From contig JAXBDG010000001.1 of assembly GCA_036320915.1 (NCBI GenBank), positions 1,302,001 to 1,366,000 of the forward strand: a stretch of 64,000 bases of DNA. The letters are read 5' to 3'. Source of the DNA: Linnemannia elongata. Its lineage: Eukaryota > Mortierellomycota > Mortierellomycetes > Mortierellales > Mortierellaceae. Under the pieces are notes generated by a model. That model was given only the letters and a program-made list of their open reading frames with translations, ran no database searches and was not told where the DNA came from. The translations under genes and the position numbers were made by a program. This document shows, piece after piece, positions 1 to 10,980 of the stretch; position 1 is the stretch's first letter; every line of letters starts with the position of its first letter.

Positions 1-2602
1 GTCCTTCTTGTCTCACTAGCCCTCTTTCTTCACTTTTCGCTTAGACTCCACCCACCCCTCTTTTTTTCTCTCTCTTTCTCCGAATGCCATCCAACCATCC
101 CAGCAAGTATGCAGAAGACATAAATTTTGTCACTTTTCTCGTCCTCTATTCGTTTTCCAATCTGACCCAAAGAAGGATTGTCGTGTTGTGTTCCTGGCCC
201 AACCACATCCTCGACCTTCAAGAAGCTCTTGGGCTGAATTGAGCAACAGAAAAAAAGAGTACAGAATAGAAAAAGAAAATGACAAAACCCGTATAGAAGC
301 CTAGACAAGAAAATCAACGATGGGCGCCCTTGCAGAGCGAGATTTTTTCCTTGCATTGGAGGCAAGATGACAGAGTACGAAAGTGAGAGAAGGACGAGTA
401 AGTGAGGCAGGACATGATGGGATAGGCCAGGATATATGGAAGAGGAGAAGGCTGAAAAAGAGGGTCGCAGCGGTTTCAGTGACGGTTCCCAATCGCCGAC
501 TTTTATTGCTGTCCCTCCATTTTTGCCACACACAGTTATGCTGTGTTTCTTGTTTTTCTTTCGTTACTGGTTTGTTTGTTCCCTTATTGTACCTTTCCAT
601 TCAATTGAATCGATCCCATTGACCATCCATAAGATATGTATATTTGTTTATGTATGTGTTCTCTGCTAGTGTCAATGGTGGGTCAATGCTTGTTTTCCCT
701 TCACGTCGTGATCCCATCCTGCCATCCATCCGCCATAATGCCTTGTCTTTCAGTTACCCAAAGACCCCTTTTTCCATCCGAAGATGCTTAAATAACTTTC
801 TCTTTTTCTCGTCCCTTCGCCATTGTTCTCTTCTTTACTCTCCGTTTCTTTTTTCCTTCCACAACCTCACTCGCATTCACCATTTATCATAATCTCTCCT
901 CCTTCTTTCTTTCTATCTTCTCTTTCGCCTTTCTCCTCTCTCACTGAACTCTTAACCTCAATTCGCTTAATATTTCGACCCAACATCTCGGCAAAGCGCG
1001 TAACCAACCCCTCCTCATTCATTCACCTTCATACTCACTCTCTCGCTCACTCCTTCACTCTCCCAATTATCCTCTCGCAGCAAACCAACACCAACTCGTA
1101 ATTACGTGCCATCGTCTCTCACTTCCATCAACCCTACAGAATCGCGGCTCTCCTGCTCTTCCTTCCTCGGCACCCCTTCGTCCTCTTAATAACCCTCCAG
1201 CCCTTGCAGCCAACCCCTGCTCAGGACAACTAGTGTATGTACAACATTCCTCTATCCTTTTTGTTGTTCCAGTGTTGCACAAGAGAGCGACTTTGTCTCG
1301 AATACACTCTCGCATGGCATGCTGAAGAGAAGCATGGTGCTGTGGGTATTGAGTAGTGTTGGTGGTGGCAAACAGCAGCGCCAACAGAATCAACAACACG
1401 AACACGGAATTAAAGGGCAGAAATGACTCTTTGCTAGATGGGTGAAAAAAAAAAGGCCCCGTGAGGTGATATAACATAATATAACAGACTCAATCAGAAC
1501 TAGAGAGAGAGAGAAGCAGACAGCGAAATGCGTGTTGAGGATAGCCGGGTTCATTAGACCGTGGCGGCTATTCATTCCTGTCCTTCCTTACCTTGTTCGA
1601 GTGAATCTTGCTCCTATCGTCCCATTGCATTCATTTCAACACAATTATACCCGTTTCCTCCAATCCTCCTCTCAGTTACTCTGACAAAAAGCGAGATACT
1701 CGTGCGTGTTTATAACAACACCTCCTTTTGGACCCAATTTGCCTCTCCCTTCTATCTCTCTCTTCGTTCATACCGTCCTGTCTATGTGTATAAAATAAGT
1801 CGCTCTGGCTCTCTTCTGTCTTTGCTTAGTTTTGAAAGCGCTTTTGGCTCTCTCCTTGACTGTCTCCTTTCCTACACATGCCCATCGGGTCCCATTGACT
1901 CCTGAAAAATCCATTTTAATCCACGTTGAGAGGCTACTGTGTAAACAAGCGGTTGTTGTTCTGTTGTTCCTGTTGACGTCTGGGTTAGTTGGATGGGATG
2001 GGTGAGATGGACGGATAGTTGCGAGTGACACTTACACTTGTATTTGCAATTCAATTCAATTCAAAAGAAGGCACCCTTTCAATCCAAACAATCAAACACT
2101 TAACATAACAATCAAATAACATGCATGCAACGCACGCGCATAGCGCACACAAGGATACTAATCTTTACTCTCCTTCTGTCTCTGTCTCTCTTTCTGACCT
2201 GTACTGACTTTTCAATATGTCCCTAGTTTTTTTAAATAGCTCCTCCACTCCAGAAAGGCAGCTTTCGTTGACGCTCTCTGTTAAGAACCTATTATTTTCC
2301 CTTTCGCACCATCATCTCCTCCTCTTCCTCCTTCGCCCTTTTCCTTTTTCTTTTCCTTTTGCACCCTTTTTTTGGCCTTTCTTTTCGTCCTCTTCATTTT
2401 ACCCTTTCAAAACACTTTATATCTCTCTCCCTTCCTCCATTCATCCTCTCCTCCTCCACTTCCCCCTCTTCTTCTGTCCATACAACGTCAACAATTACCC
2501 TCAGCAGGCAACCTCGACCTTCCTCTGGTATATACCCAGTCAATTCGACAGGCACCCATCCTTTCTCACCTTCCCCTCCTCCCCACACATACACACAACA
2601 TC
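1..2602. other. Gene-free left edge; pyrimidine-rich leader/promoter of the cyclin gene
   Basis: I see no convincing coding exon here on either strand. The open frames are short and low in complexity and have no recognisable domain. The + strand is strongly C/T-rich at about 770-1100 and again at 2160-2600, directly before the cyclin ATG. Similar tracts precede several other genes in the window, so this is probably promoter and 5' untranslated sequence. Confidence 0.5.
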
Positions 2603-5024
2603 ATGAATGGTATCATTCGGATTGATTCCCACCAGGGACTCACCATGACCATGAAGAAGAAGCCAACGGCATCACCTACCAAAGGCCACCACCTCTCCAG
2701 ATCATCCCGGCCAACGCTCAACAACCCTCCAGTCAACACCCTACCCACTCTTCCCTCACTCGTCAGTAACGCCATGACCAGCACAGTAGGATGGGCCAAG
2801 GGTGAGACCGACAACCTGTTGGAACTGGAGTACAAGGAAGAGATCTTTCAATACATGAAGCAAATGGAGGTATGTAAATAGCCAAGAAAGAGCAACTGTT
2901 TTTTTGTACGCCTATTTCCATTTGTATGATCCCTGTTCTCCTCCTCCTTCTCCTTCTCTTCTTGTCTTAAGATAAGAGGGACTCTACCTCCTCTATAACA
3001 AATCCTCCCCATCGACAACAACAACCGCCAGCAGAACCATTGCAACCAACCGATGATGTTTACTACCTGGCTTTACCTTTTCCTTTTTTTATTTTTACTT
3101 TACTTCTTACTTATTGCCTTTAAGCACGTAAAAGCCCCTCTTCTTGTATAAAGCATGTCCATCCATCCTTTTCTCTCCCCTTCCTCACCCCTCGCACCCC
3201 CTCATCGTCCGTCTCGCCCCCTTTTTATCTCCCCCTTTGTCCTCCTTCTTGTTCAAGTTCAATGCCAAAACAAACAAACGACAATGGGAATCATTCTTTA
3301 TGCTTATGCCCAAGGGAAAACCAAAAAATGCAAACCTTCTGACCAAGGCTCTCTCTCGCTCTTGTTTTCTTGCCTTGTTCCTTATTCTTTCATCCTGTCA
3401 CTCCTTCCTACTACATTCTCACTATCTCTCATCATTCCCGTCTTTTTGTATTTTCCCTTTTACCGTGGATGATCTGCCATATGACGAAAATGACCATCCC
3501 CACAACACACATACACACACCAACACACAACAACAACTTCTTCCTCTCCTTTTCATCAAAATTATGACGACGCCAATTGATCCTAAAACAGAAAGAGACA
3601 ATGGCCGTACCTGAACACATGGACCTTCAACCTGAGCTCACCTGGGACTTGAGGCCGCTCCTGGTCGATTTCTTGATCGAGATCCACAACCACTTCAACC
3701 TCCAACCCGAGACGCTCTACCTAGCCATGAACATGATGGACCGGTACCTCTCCAAACGCGTCGTCTACAAGAAGCACTACCAACTCGTCGGTATGACCTC
3801 TCTCTGGATCAGCAGCAAATACGAGGACTCGAAAGAAAAACTCCCCTCGGTCTCACAACTCTGCAAGCTGTGCAGCAACACCTATGACGAGGCAGCTTTC
3901 ATCACGATGGAGCGACATATCCTCAAGACGCTCGATTACAGTTTAGGACACCCCACCGCAGAGGCCTTTCTGAAGAAGGATTTGGAGATGGCGGGACAGG
4001 ACGATCAGGTTTTGAAGCACGTTGCCCAGTTCTTGATGGAGCTTACCATGTTCCAGCGTTGCTTCCTTTCCTTTGGGTCCTCTACCGTTGCTGCCAGTGC
4101 CCTCTTCCTTGCACGCAGCATTTGCCGAAAGCAGATCGTGGTAAGTTATTTTTGCCATTTTTTTTATCCTTTGTCCCTTTAAGATTGAGGTGCTGCTCAT
4201 GCAATGGTTGACTAAACGTGCATTATCTCCCGTAATCCATCCAATAATAGGTGCCTAATGACCCCAACGTGTTTGCATGCATCCAATACCTCGACAACAG
4301 CTTGACCAACGTGTCCAAGACCGTGCACGAAAAGTACGCTCGTTCACGTCTGTCACAGGCAAGCATTGTTGTCAAGGAGTGGGTCGATAACGGTGGCCGT
4401 GCTCTAATTCAACCCATCTCCACCACAGAGTGCTCCAACCCCCTTTGGACTCTCTCTAACATGCTCTGGCAACCCCCATCGCCTATCCCTACAACCTTCC
4501 CCACTTCATCCACTCCCGCACAAGGAACTACCCCAGCAGAGTGCCAGACTGGGTACAGTAGCAGCAACAGTAACAACCACACTGGTTACAACGCACAGAC
4601 GCATCAGCAGCAATCAGCACAGCCACAAAAGCAGCAGCTACCCGCTCAGCCACAGCCACAACACCATCACAATCACCATCATGCTCAACAGCAACAGCCA
4701 CCACAACCACAACAACAACAACAGCAGCAGCAGCAGACACACCGCTCGCAACAACCTCATCAGATGCATTCTGGTCGCCACCACAGCCATTCGGCCTCCT
4801 CTTCAATACATTCCCAGTACGCCCCTCCAAACCATCATCACCACCAACAGCAACAACACCACCACCAAAGGACAGGATCGAGCGTCTCTGCACACCACGT
4901 TGCCTATGCAGCGATGCCACAACAACCCCAACCAGCCGTTATTACTCACCAGACGACGTATGATATCCGGCCGGCGGGGTCTGATTGTGGGGCACGATGG
5001 GTAGACATTAACGTGGACATGTAG
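2603..5024 (+). CDS. G1/S-type cyclin (Cln/Puc1-like) with Gln/His-rich tail
   Basis: Three exons, 2603-2869, 3592-4140 and 4251-5024, encode 529 residues. Joins are in phase 0 with GTATGT..CAG and GTAAGT..TAG borders. Exon 2 carries the cyclin box from about residue 98 (LRPLLVDFLIEIH, then MNMMDRYLSKR and HYQLVGMTSLWISSKYED). A second cyclin lobe follows with HPTAEAFL, and exon 3 finishes it. The wording of the box (LRPLLVDF, VVYKKHYQLVG, LGHPT) resembles fungal G1 cyclins such as Puc1/Cln more than mitotic B cyclins. It should activate a Cdc28/Cdc2-type kinase at Start. The last roughly 150 residues are rich in Gln, His and Asn, with runs of about nine Gln. The 722-bp first intron is long for this window. 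AATAAA-like sequence lies near 5296. Confidence 0.9.
4600..4875 (+). repeat. CAG/CAA/CAC low-complexity tract coding Gln/His runs
   Basis: Within the cyclin's last exon the DNA is dominated by CAG, CAA, CAC and CAT codons, giving polyglutamine and polyhistidine stretches. Mixed codons rather than a pure triplet repeat suggest selection or age rather than recent slippage. Confidence 0.8.
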
Positions 5025-5376
5025 TTTGTCTTTTTTTCCCGCTTCAAATGAAAAGGGGAAATATCCTTTTTTCTTTAGTACCATTGTTTTTTCTATTTCT
5101 CTACTTGTACATTACTATTATACCCTAATGTCCCCCCACCAATCAACTACTCCTACTCCTATTCTTACTCCTACAACTCTGCCCTATCTTTTTTTTTTCT
5201 TTTGTGTGTGTCCTCCCTCATCCTCAACCGCCGTCGCATATGCGATGTTACTCTTAGTCTCCAAACATCTGGTGTCACGACCAACCAAACAAACAAATAA
5301 AAAAAAAACCTCCCACAAACTAGAAAAATGCACTGGTATATTTATGAGTGGACGTAGTGTAGACCTGGCTAAGCAA
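5025..5376. other. Convergent 3' intergenic region between cyclin and transporter
   Basis: This 352-bp gap separates two converging genes. It holds T-rich sequence and an AATAAA motif near 5296 usable by the + strand transcript. No gene is visible. Confidence 0.5.
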
Positions 5377-7381
5377 TTAGGCGACCACTTTACTTTTGCC
5401 ACCAACTTTAAGTTTAAGCAAGAAGAATACACAGGTACCAACCGCCATAACCCCTCCAATGAACCCCACAGCACCTCGGTAGCCCTTATCAGAATTAGGC
5501 GCAACTCCATCAACAATATCCCCTCCGAGACTAGCCAAGATCGCAGTCGCAATAGGCGTGCCCAACAACGACCCCAACCCATTGACTCCAAACGTGATCC
5601 CCACCAAGATAGTCAACGAGCCGGTACCAAACTGCTCAGCCAGGACGGGTGCCAAGAGGGAGATGAATCCACCACCCATGAGTCCATAGAGGATGACATA
5701 GACCAGAAGTACAGGGAGGGTCGTCGCAAACATCCAGATCACAAGGGTGGTCAGAGCACTAGCGCCAACGCAGAATACGGTCAGGTTGACCAGTCCGAAT
5801 CGGTCGCCAAAGATTCCACCGGCAAATCGACCAAAGAATGAGGCGCCATTCAAGAATGAGTTCAGCATTGCTCCTTGGCTGCGTGTGAGGTTATGATCCA
5901 CCGCATAGGCTATTAAGTGAATAAGGCAGGAGAGATGAGGCAGAGGGAGCATAGGTAAATAGTTAAGTTTAGAAAGATGGAAGAGATGGTTGCGGATCAA
6001 ATTAAGTGTAAAAGGCATGGGGAGCACTGCTGAGTTGAAGGAGACCTTAAATCGCCAGTAGGGCAGTAGAAGACAAAAAAAAAACTTACAGGGTAAGAGG
6101 TTAAGAGGAGAGAAGTAGCCAAAGGAAGTCAGCAAGACTCCCGAGAGGAGGAGCAAGAAAGCTGGTTTCCGCATAGTCTCAGCATCCTTCATCGAGACAT
6201 TGACAGCCTGAGCACCATTGGGCGAGAATTGACGGATTAGGATGGCAGAGGTGACCATTGAGCACCAGACAATGATTCCCAGAACACGGAGACACCAGCG
6301 GTGGCCAATCGAAGCGTTCAACTTCTCAATCAAGACCGAAAAGACAAGGCCTCCGACGCCCGATCCAGAGATGCCGATACCAGAGGCCATGCCGCGGCGG
6401 ACGACGAACCATTGGGAAGGGGCGGCCAAGATACAAGGGTTTGCCATCGCGGCTCCCAGCTAGAAAGTAGAAAATAATTCCGCACAAGACGATACATAGA
6501 ATACGATTAGATAAATTATTGGGGTGGGATGATGCGTTCGTCGAGAAGAGCAGAAAACCTTTTCATGGCCAATCACTGCATAGATTGGAATAAGGTGGCT
6601 TACACCATAGAGGATACCTTGGGTCAGGTACAGGTGCCAGACCTACGGTAAGGGTGGGGCGTTAATCGGGGTGGAGAAAAAAAGTGGGTCAGGATCAGGG
6701 TATGAAGAACGAAGTATCTGTTTGGTGTCCTAAATAGGGAGTCATCCAATCGCAGTATAAATTTGCACATCTAAACGAGAAAAAGGCCCGGGGCGGAGCA
6801 TGAAGAGACTGAAAGACAGACAAATTGGTCCTTTCGTGTCGTACCTGAGTAGCAAAGGAGGCTCCTACACATCCTCCAGCAACAAAGACTGAACCCATGA
6901 GGATCATCTTACGGTACCCGATCTTGGCCGCAAACAGCGAGCAGACTCCGCCCACAATGTACATGAATCCAAACGCCAACGTTCCAATCCAAGACACTGC
7001 AGATGTCTGGCCTGGAAACACCTCGTCCTTGTACAGCTGCTGGAAAATGCCCCAGGAGAACATGATCCCTAGCATCGAAAAGTTGTTCAGGAAACAGGCT
7101 CCGACGACCACCCATCCGTATCCACCATCGGGTGGTGCCATATTGGTATTACTGCTGCGTGCTTCCTCGATCTCGGTGGATGTAGAGGCTGTGGGCGCTT
7201 GGGTGAAGGATCCGACGGCGGCTTTTTCAGGATCGATCTGTCCTGCTGTTACTTCTGCCGATGGTACTCCCTGGAGGACTGTAGACCCAGATGAGGTTGA
7301 GCGGGAGTGTGTCTTTTCATTGCCCAAGCGTTCTTGGATGTCTTGATCTGTAGGTGTTGCCTTTGTTATTGTTGAATCCAT
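5377..7381 (-). CDS. MFS monocarboxylate (MCT/SLC16-like) transporter
   Basis: Four exons on the minus strand (7381-6845, 6642-6604, 6459-6090, 5909-5377) give 492 residues; all phases close. After a hydrophilic cytosolic N-terminus of about 90 residues comes PPDGGYGWVVV, the hallmark of the eukaryotic monocarboxylate-transporter branch of the major facilitator superfamily. Further signatures are SQWFVVRRGMASG in the sixth-helix region and SQGAMLNSFLNGASFFGRFAGG after the central loop. About twelve hydrophobic segments are expected. The substrate cannot be read from sequence; fungal relatives include carboxylate and riboflavin carriers. Exon 2 is only 39 nt (13 codons). The start follows the leader; an in-frame upstream Met exists, but the extension to 7678 is low complexity and I do not include it. 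Confidence 0.88.
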
Positions 7382-8846
7382 AGCCGACTTTTTGTCCCAG
7401 AATATTGTATGAATTAGGTGGTTTTTAAAAGGGGTCACAACAGGGAAGCGAGGGGGGGGGGGGGGTATGTGCGCAGTAGATAGGTCCAAAGGTTTAGCTC
7501 TTGGAGAGAATGCGAATGCGAATGAGCGAAGAATGAGAGGAATGGACTGAAAAAAACGATCGAGGTGCTGAAGGAATGGAAAAGGAGAAAGAGAAAAAGG
7601 AGAAAAGCCTTCCAGCGGCCTTTTATACTTTTTGAAGCGGGCATTAATGACACCCAAACCATTAAGATCCCTGCCCAAGGAGAAAACTCTTTAAACCGCC
7701 GACAAACACTAACCGCACAACATTCCCATTTAGCCGACGACTCATTAGCCCATCGGTCGATACTTGTATTGTTGATTGACTATCAAACAGGCTTAAATGA
7801 ACTTGAAATAAAAAAAATTCCCTCGGTAAAAAGTTCTTCGAAAACAAGTTAACGAACCATGGTCAGCAATGTCGTCCGTCGTCAAGAAAAACAAATCCAG
7901 AATATAAAAAACCTGGCCTAGCGGACAAGCTCCCGATCCAATCGCCCATTTTTTGTCCTCTCTTTGAACAAATGCGAATACAACAGTGTAGCAAGCACCC
8001 CTCGGTCGCTTGCTTCTAATTCCTTCTACATAGTAGTCATCATCTCCTTCTTCACCCCCAAGTTGATGTCCCCGCATTGTTTTCTTTCACCCACGCACAA
8101 GGGCACACACAGGTACACAACATCCCCGCTTTTCCGGGTGAATGATCAACACATCCCTTTTGCTAAAACAATGACATGATAGCTTGCTTGCATGCGTCTC
8201 TTGTAATTTTTTCTTTATTCTAACCTTGTTTTCCTTTCTTTTCTTGGTAAAGAATCTATTGCGACTATGTGTGTAAATGCTGCAGAGAAGTCAAGCAGAA
8301 AAGAAAAATAAAATGCCGCGCATGAACTTCAAAAAATAAGATCTGAGGGTACAAACAAAAAAAAAAAAAAAAAAAAGGGTTAAAAAAGGCGGGGAATTCG
8401 ATTGTGAGCAGCCTTCGTATTATTTTTCGGGAATACCACACAACGATGAAGTGAAGTAAGGTAGTCTACCAACAAAAGCCCTTACCGCACCACGCTACAA
8501 CGCGCCTTGGCTCATTCTTTGCGAAAAAAAGAGCATCGTGTGCGGATGGACACTTCGCCTCCTCCTTTTGATCAAACGAGCCCTGAAAGTTCCACCGCCT
8601 AATGCATTTGCGATTCCATTGCGTCACGCGTTCTTTCAGTACATGGGTTTTATTAAGAAAAGTAGTAAACTGTACACGCTTTAGAGGGGAGATTTTTGTT
8701 CAAAGATGGAAGGAAAGCTAGGGAAGCAATAGCAAGGAGTAAATAGAAACGAGCGGAAAAGCACCCTTGAACAGTGGTAGACCCATGTTATCGCTCGAAC
8801 GGCGGTAATAAAAAAGATCAGTACACCGAAACAAACGTTGTTATGT
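7382..8846. other. Intergenic, no gene seen
   Basis: This 1.46-kb stretch holds the transporter's upstream region, with a G run near 7453-7465, and the 3' side of the YABBY-like gene. A run of 20 A lies at 8357-8376. I found no credible exon, tRNA or mobile element. Confidence 0.5.
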
Positions 8847-9515
8847 TTACTGTCCGCGCTTGGGGTTGGCAGGAGAGTTCTTCCAGAGACCGGCTACATG
8901 CTTGAAGGCCTCCTATTAGGTTGTAGGTTGTAAAAAATATTCATGGCGGTGGCGCAATCGGGACGCAGAATAACGTGTGAGTTGTTATCTTATCTAGTCA
9001 CCTGGCGAGAGATCCACACCACCCGTGCCTTGCTACTCCTTGCCCATTGAAGTATAGGAACAACATATGCCCGCTCTGCGGTTGTTTCCCGTTCAAGGTC
9101 AGTCATCCTTAAGGCAGATAGAACTGGTGAAAGGTGTTCTAATGCTCAAGAATGCCCTTTTCTTCCTGCGATAACATCTACCCGTGATGCTGTCATGTGT
9201 CCGGGTGTCTAGGTGTCGAGCGTGGTTGCTTTTGAGTCGTGTTGCTCTTTACCTTGTGGTCGACACCGGGGTTCTTGCTCTTGTACTTGGGTAGTTCCTC
9301 CTTCATGAAGGTGTTGTAGGCCGACATCTTCTTCTTGGCAGGCTCGACAGGAGCTATAAGATGAGGTTTGGAGGAGCGGTGGTACCATAGAGAGCCAAAT
9401 AAGCAGCATGAAAATTAGTGGCGCGTTTTAGGGTTATCTACTGACTTGCACAAGAAGGGGGGTGGCGTGGGTGGTGGCGCTTACCTGACTTCTTGGTGGT
9501 GGTGACCTTTGGCAT
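8847..9515 (-). CDS. Small YABBY/HMG-box-like chromatin protein, 65 aa, three exons
   Basis: The exons are 9515-9485 (31 nt), 9353-9253 (101 nt) and 8912-8847 (66 nt); all phases close to give 65 residues. The basic Thr/Lys/Pro head is followed by MSAYNTFMKEEL, then KNPGVDHK, EAFKHVAGLWKN and a C-terminal NPKRGQ. This is the HMG-box-related fold of the YABBY C-terminal domain, which is best known in plants; small fungal proteins with the same core exist. It probably binds DNA in the nucleus. Introns end TATAG and TAATAG, the local norm. The pieces are too short for ordinary ORF calling, so the gene is easily missed. Confidence 0.85.
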
Positions 9516-10980
9516 TGTGGATGGGTGTTGTTGGGTTGCTTGAGTTGATGTGTTAGTGATGAGAAGGAGATGAAAGGAGTGGCAGGCAGATGAGCTTAGG
9601 AGTGTGTAGTGAGAAGGAGAGGAGTGAGAGTGAAAGAAAGAGAAGCTGGAAGAGGAATAAGAAAAAATGAAAAAAAAGTGAGGGGGAATAGGCTCCTTAT
9701 GTGAAATTAGGCTCGAGGTCGGGCTCGACTCTGGCGGGTGTGGCAGTTGAGGTTGAATGTTGTTCGTTGCTTCAGACGCTATCATGCTCACTATCATAAC
9801 CAAACAAACACTCATCCATCCCACCCTACTCAACTTACTTACCTCCTATTGGTAACCTACTCACAAGAGAACTCTTTCTCGATTGTCAGTCAACAAACAC
9901 ACGCACCTTATTGCTTCTATTCATCCGCTTCGAAGCAGACCCTTGGTCACTTCGCGGCGTTTGCTTGGTCGACCTCGGTGCTTCTTTGGACTGAATATGT
10001 GATGAGAAAGCAACAATGCCTGCTAGCCTTTTCCATATTTCCCTCTCCTTCACATCCTCCAACCAACCCACTCTCAAGCTTTCACCTCTGTTTTTCCCCT
10101 CTTTGTTCTCGACCCAACCCCTGTAATCTCTCTTTGTTGTTGTTGTTTGTTGATAATACAATCCTTAAGCGAAGCAGGGAAATCACAATGGAATAGGTAG
10201 CCTATCATGCTCCTTTGTCTCGTTGTTAATAGGAAGGATTATGCCAATTTGTGACCCTTTTGCCATATTGTTGACTCCTATTCGTATTCTATCAATGGGT
10301 CAAGTGGGAAACCAAAACACAGGGAAGAATGGGAAAAGGGAGTTAGGCAAGGAAGGAGAAAGGAAGACGGACAGCCTACTACTACTCTCTCCTCTTTTTT
10401 CCTACCCTTCTACAGGACTCTCCTACCGCCTTATTGTGCAAATGGTCAAAGGAGGTTGGGAAAAATGGGAGGAGGAGGGCGGTAACAAGTAAAGGTCCCG
10501 CCGTAAGAGAAAGGGAAAATGAGGCTATCCATCCGACTCATACAAACACTTACTCAAACACTCGTGTTTGCATTCAATAAGCGTATTTCTTTAGGCGATG
10601 GACTTCGCTTGATTGAACCATTCAAATCTACAGCGCCCACGCCATGTACGTTGTTAGATACGAGATGCCAATTACATTTTTCCCAGCGAGTACGAAGTAC
10701 ATGGTCGTATCCATCACTACCCTCCTTTCTTTTGTTCTTCTTCGTTGGCGCTCATAAAAGATTGCAATCGATAGTGAGAGAGTGTGCAACGAGAGGCAAC
10801 AAACAAGTGCGGGCTCACTGGGCATGCTGACCAAACCATCTTTTTTCCTTACAGTTTGTTCTTCACACGGCCGCTAGACTACTATGGCACATCCGACAAC
10901 TGCATCCAACAAAAAGCAAGGAAATGATGCAAGAAGGGTAGGAAGGGAAAAGCTGGGTACCCCCAGAAAATAATAACCAA
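9516..10980. other. Intergenic, no gene seen
   Basis: The part next to 9516 is the purine-rich leader of the YABBY-like gene (pyrimidine-rich on its coding strand). The rest contains only short unsupported open frames. I see no RNA gene or repeat. Confidence 0.45.

Noticed and set aside
1067..1477. 136-codon minus-strand frame near the left edge
   Set aside because: Its composition is unlike that of a folded protein, no domain is seen, and it overlaps pyrimidine-rich leader-like DNA.
5026..5841. 271-codon + strand frame after the cyclin
   Set aside because: It runs antisense to the transporter's last exon and has no domain.
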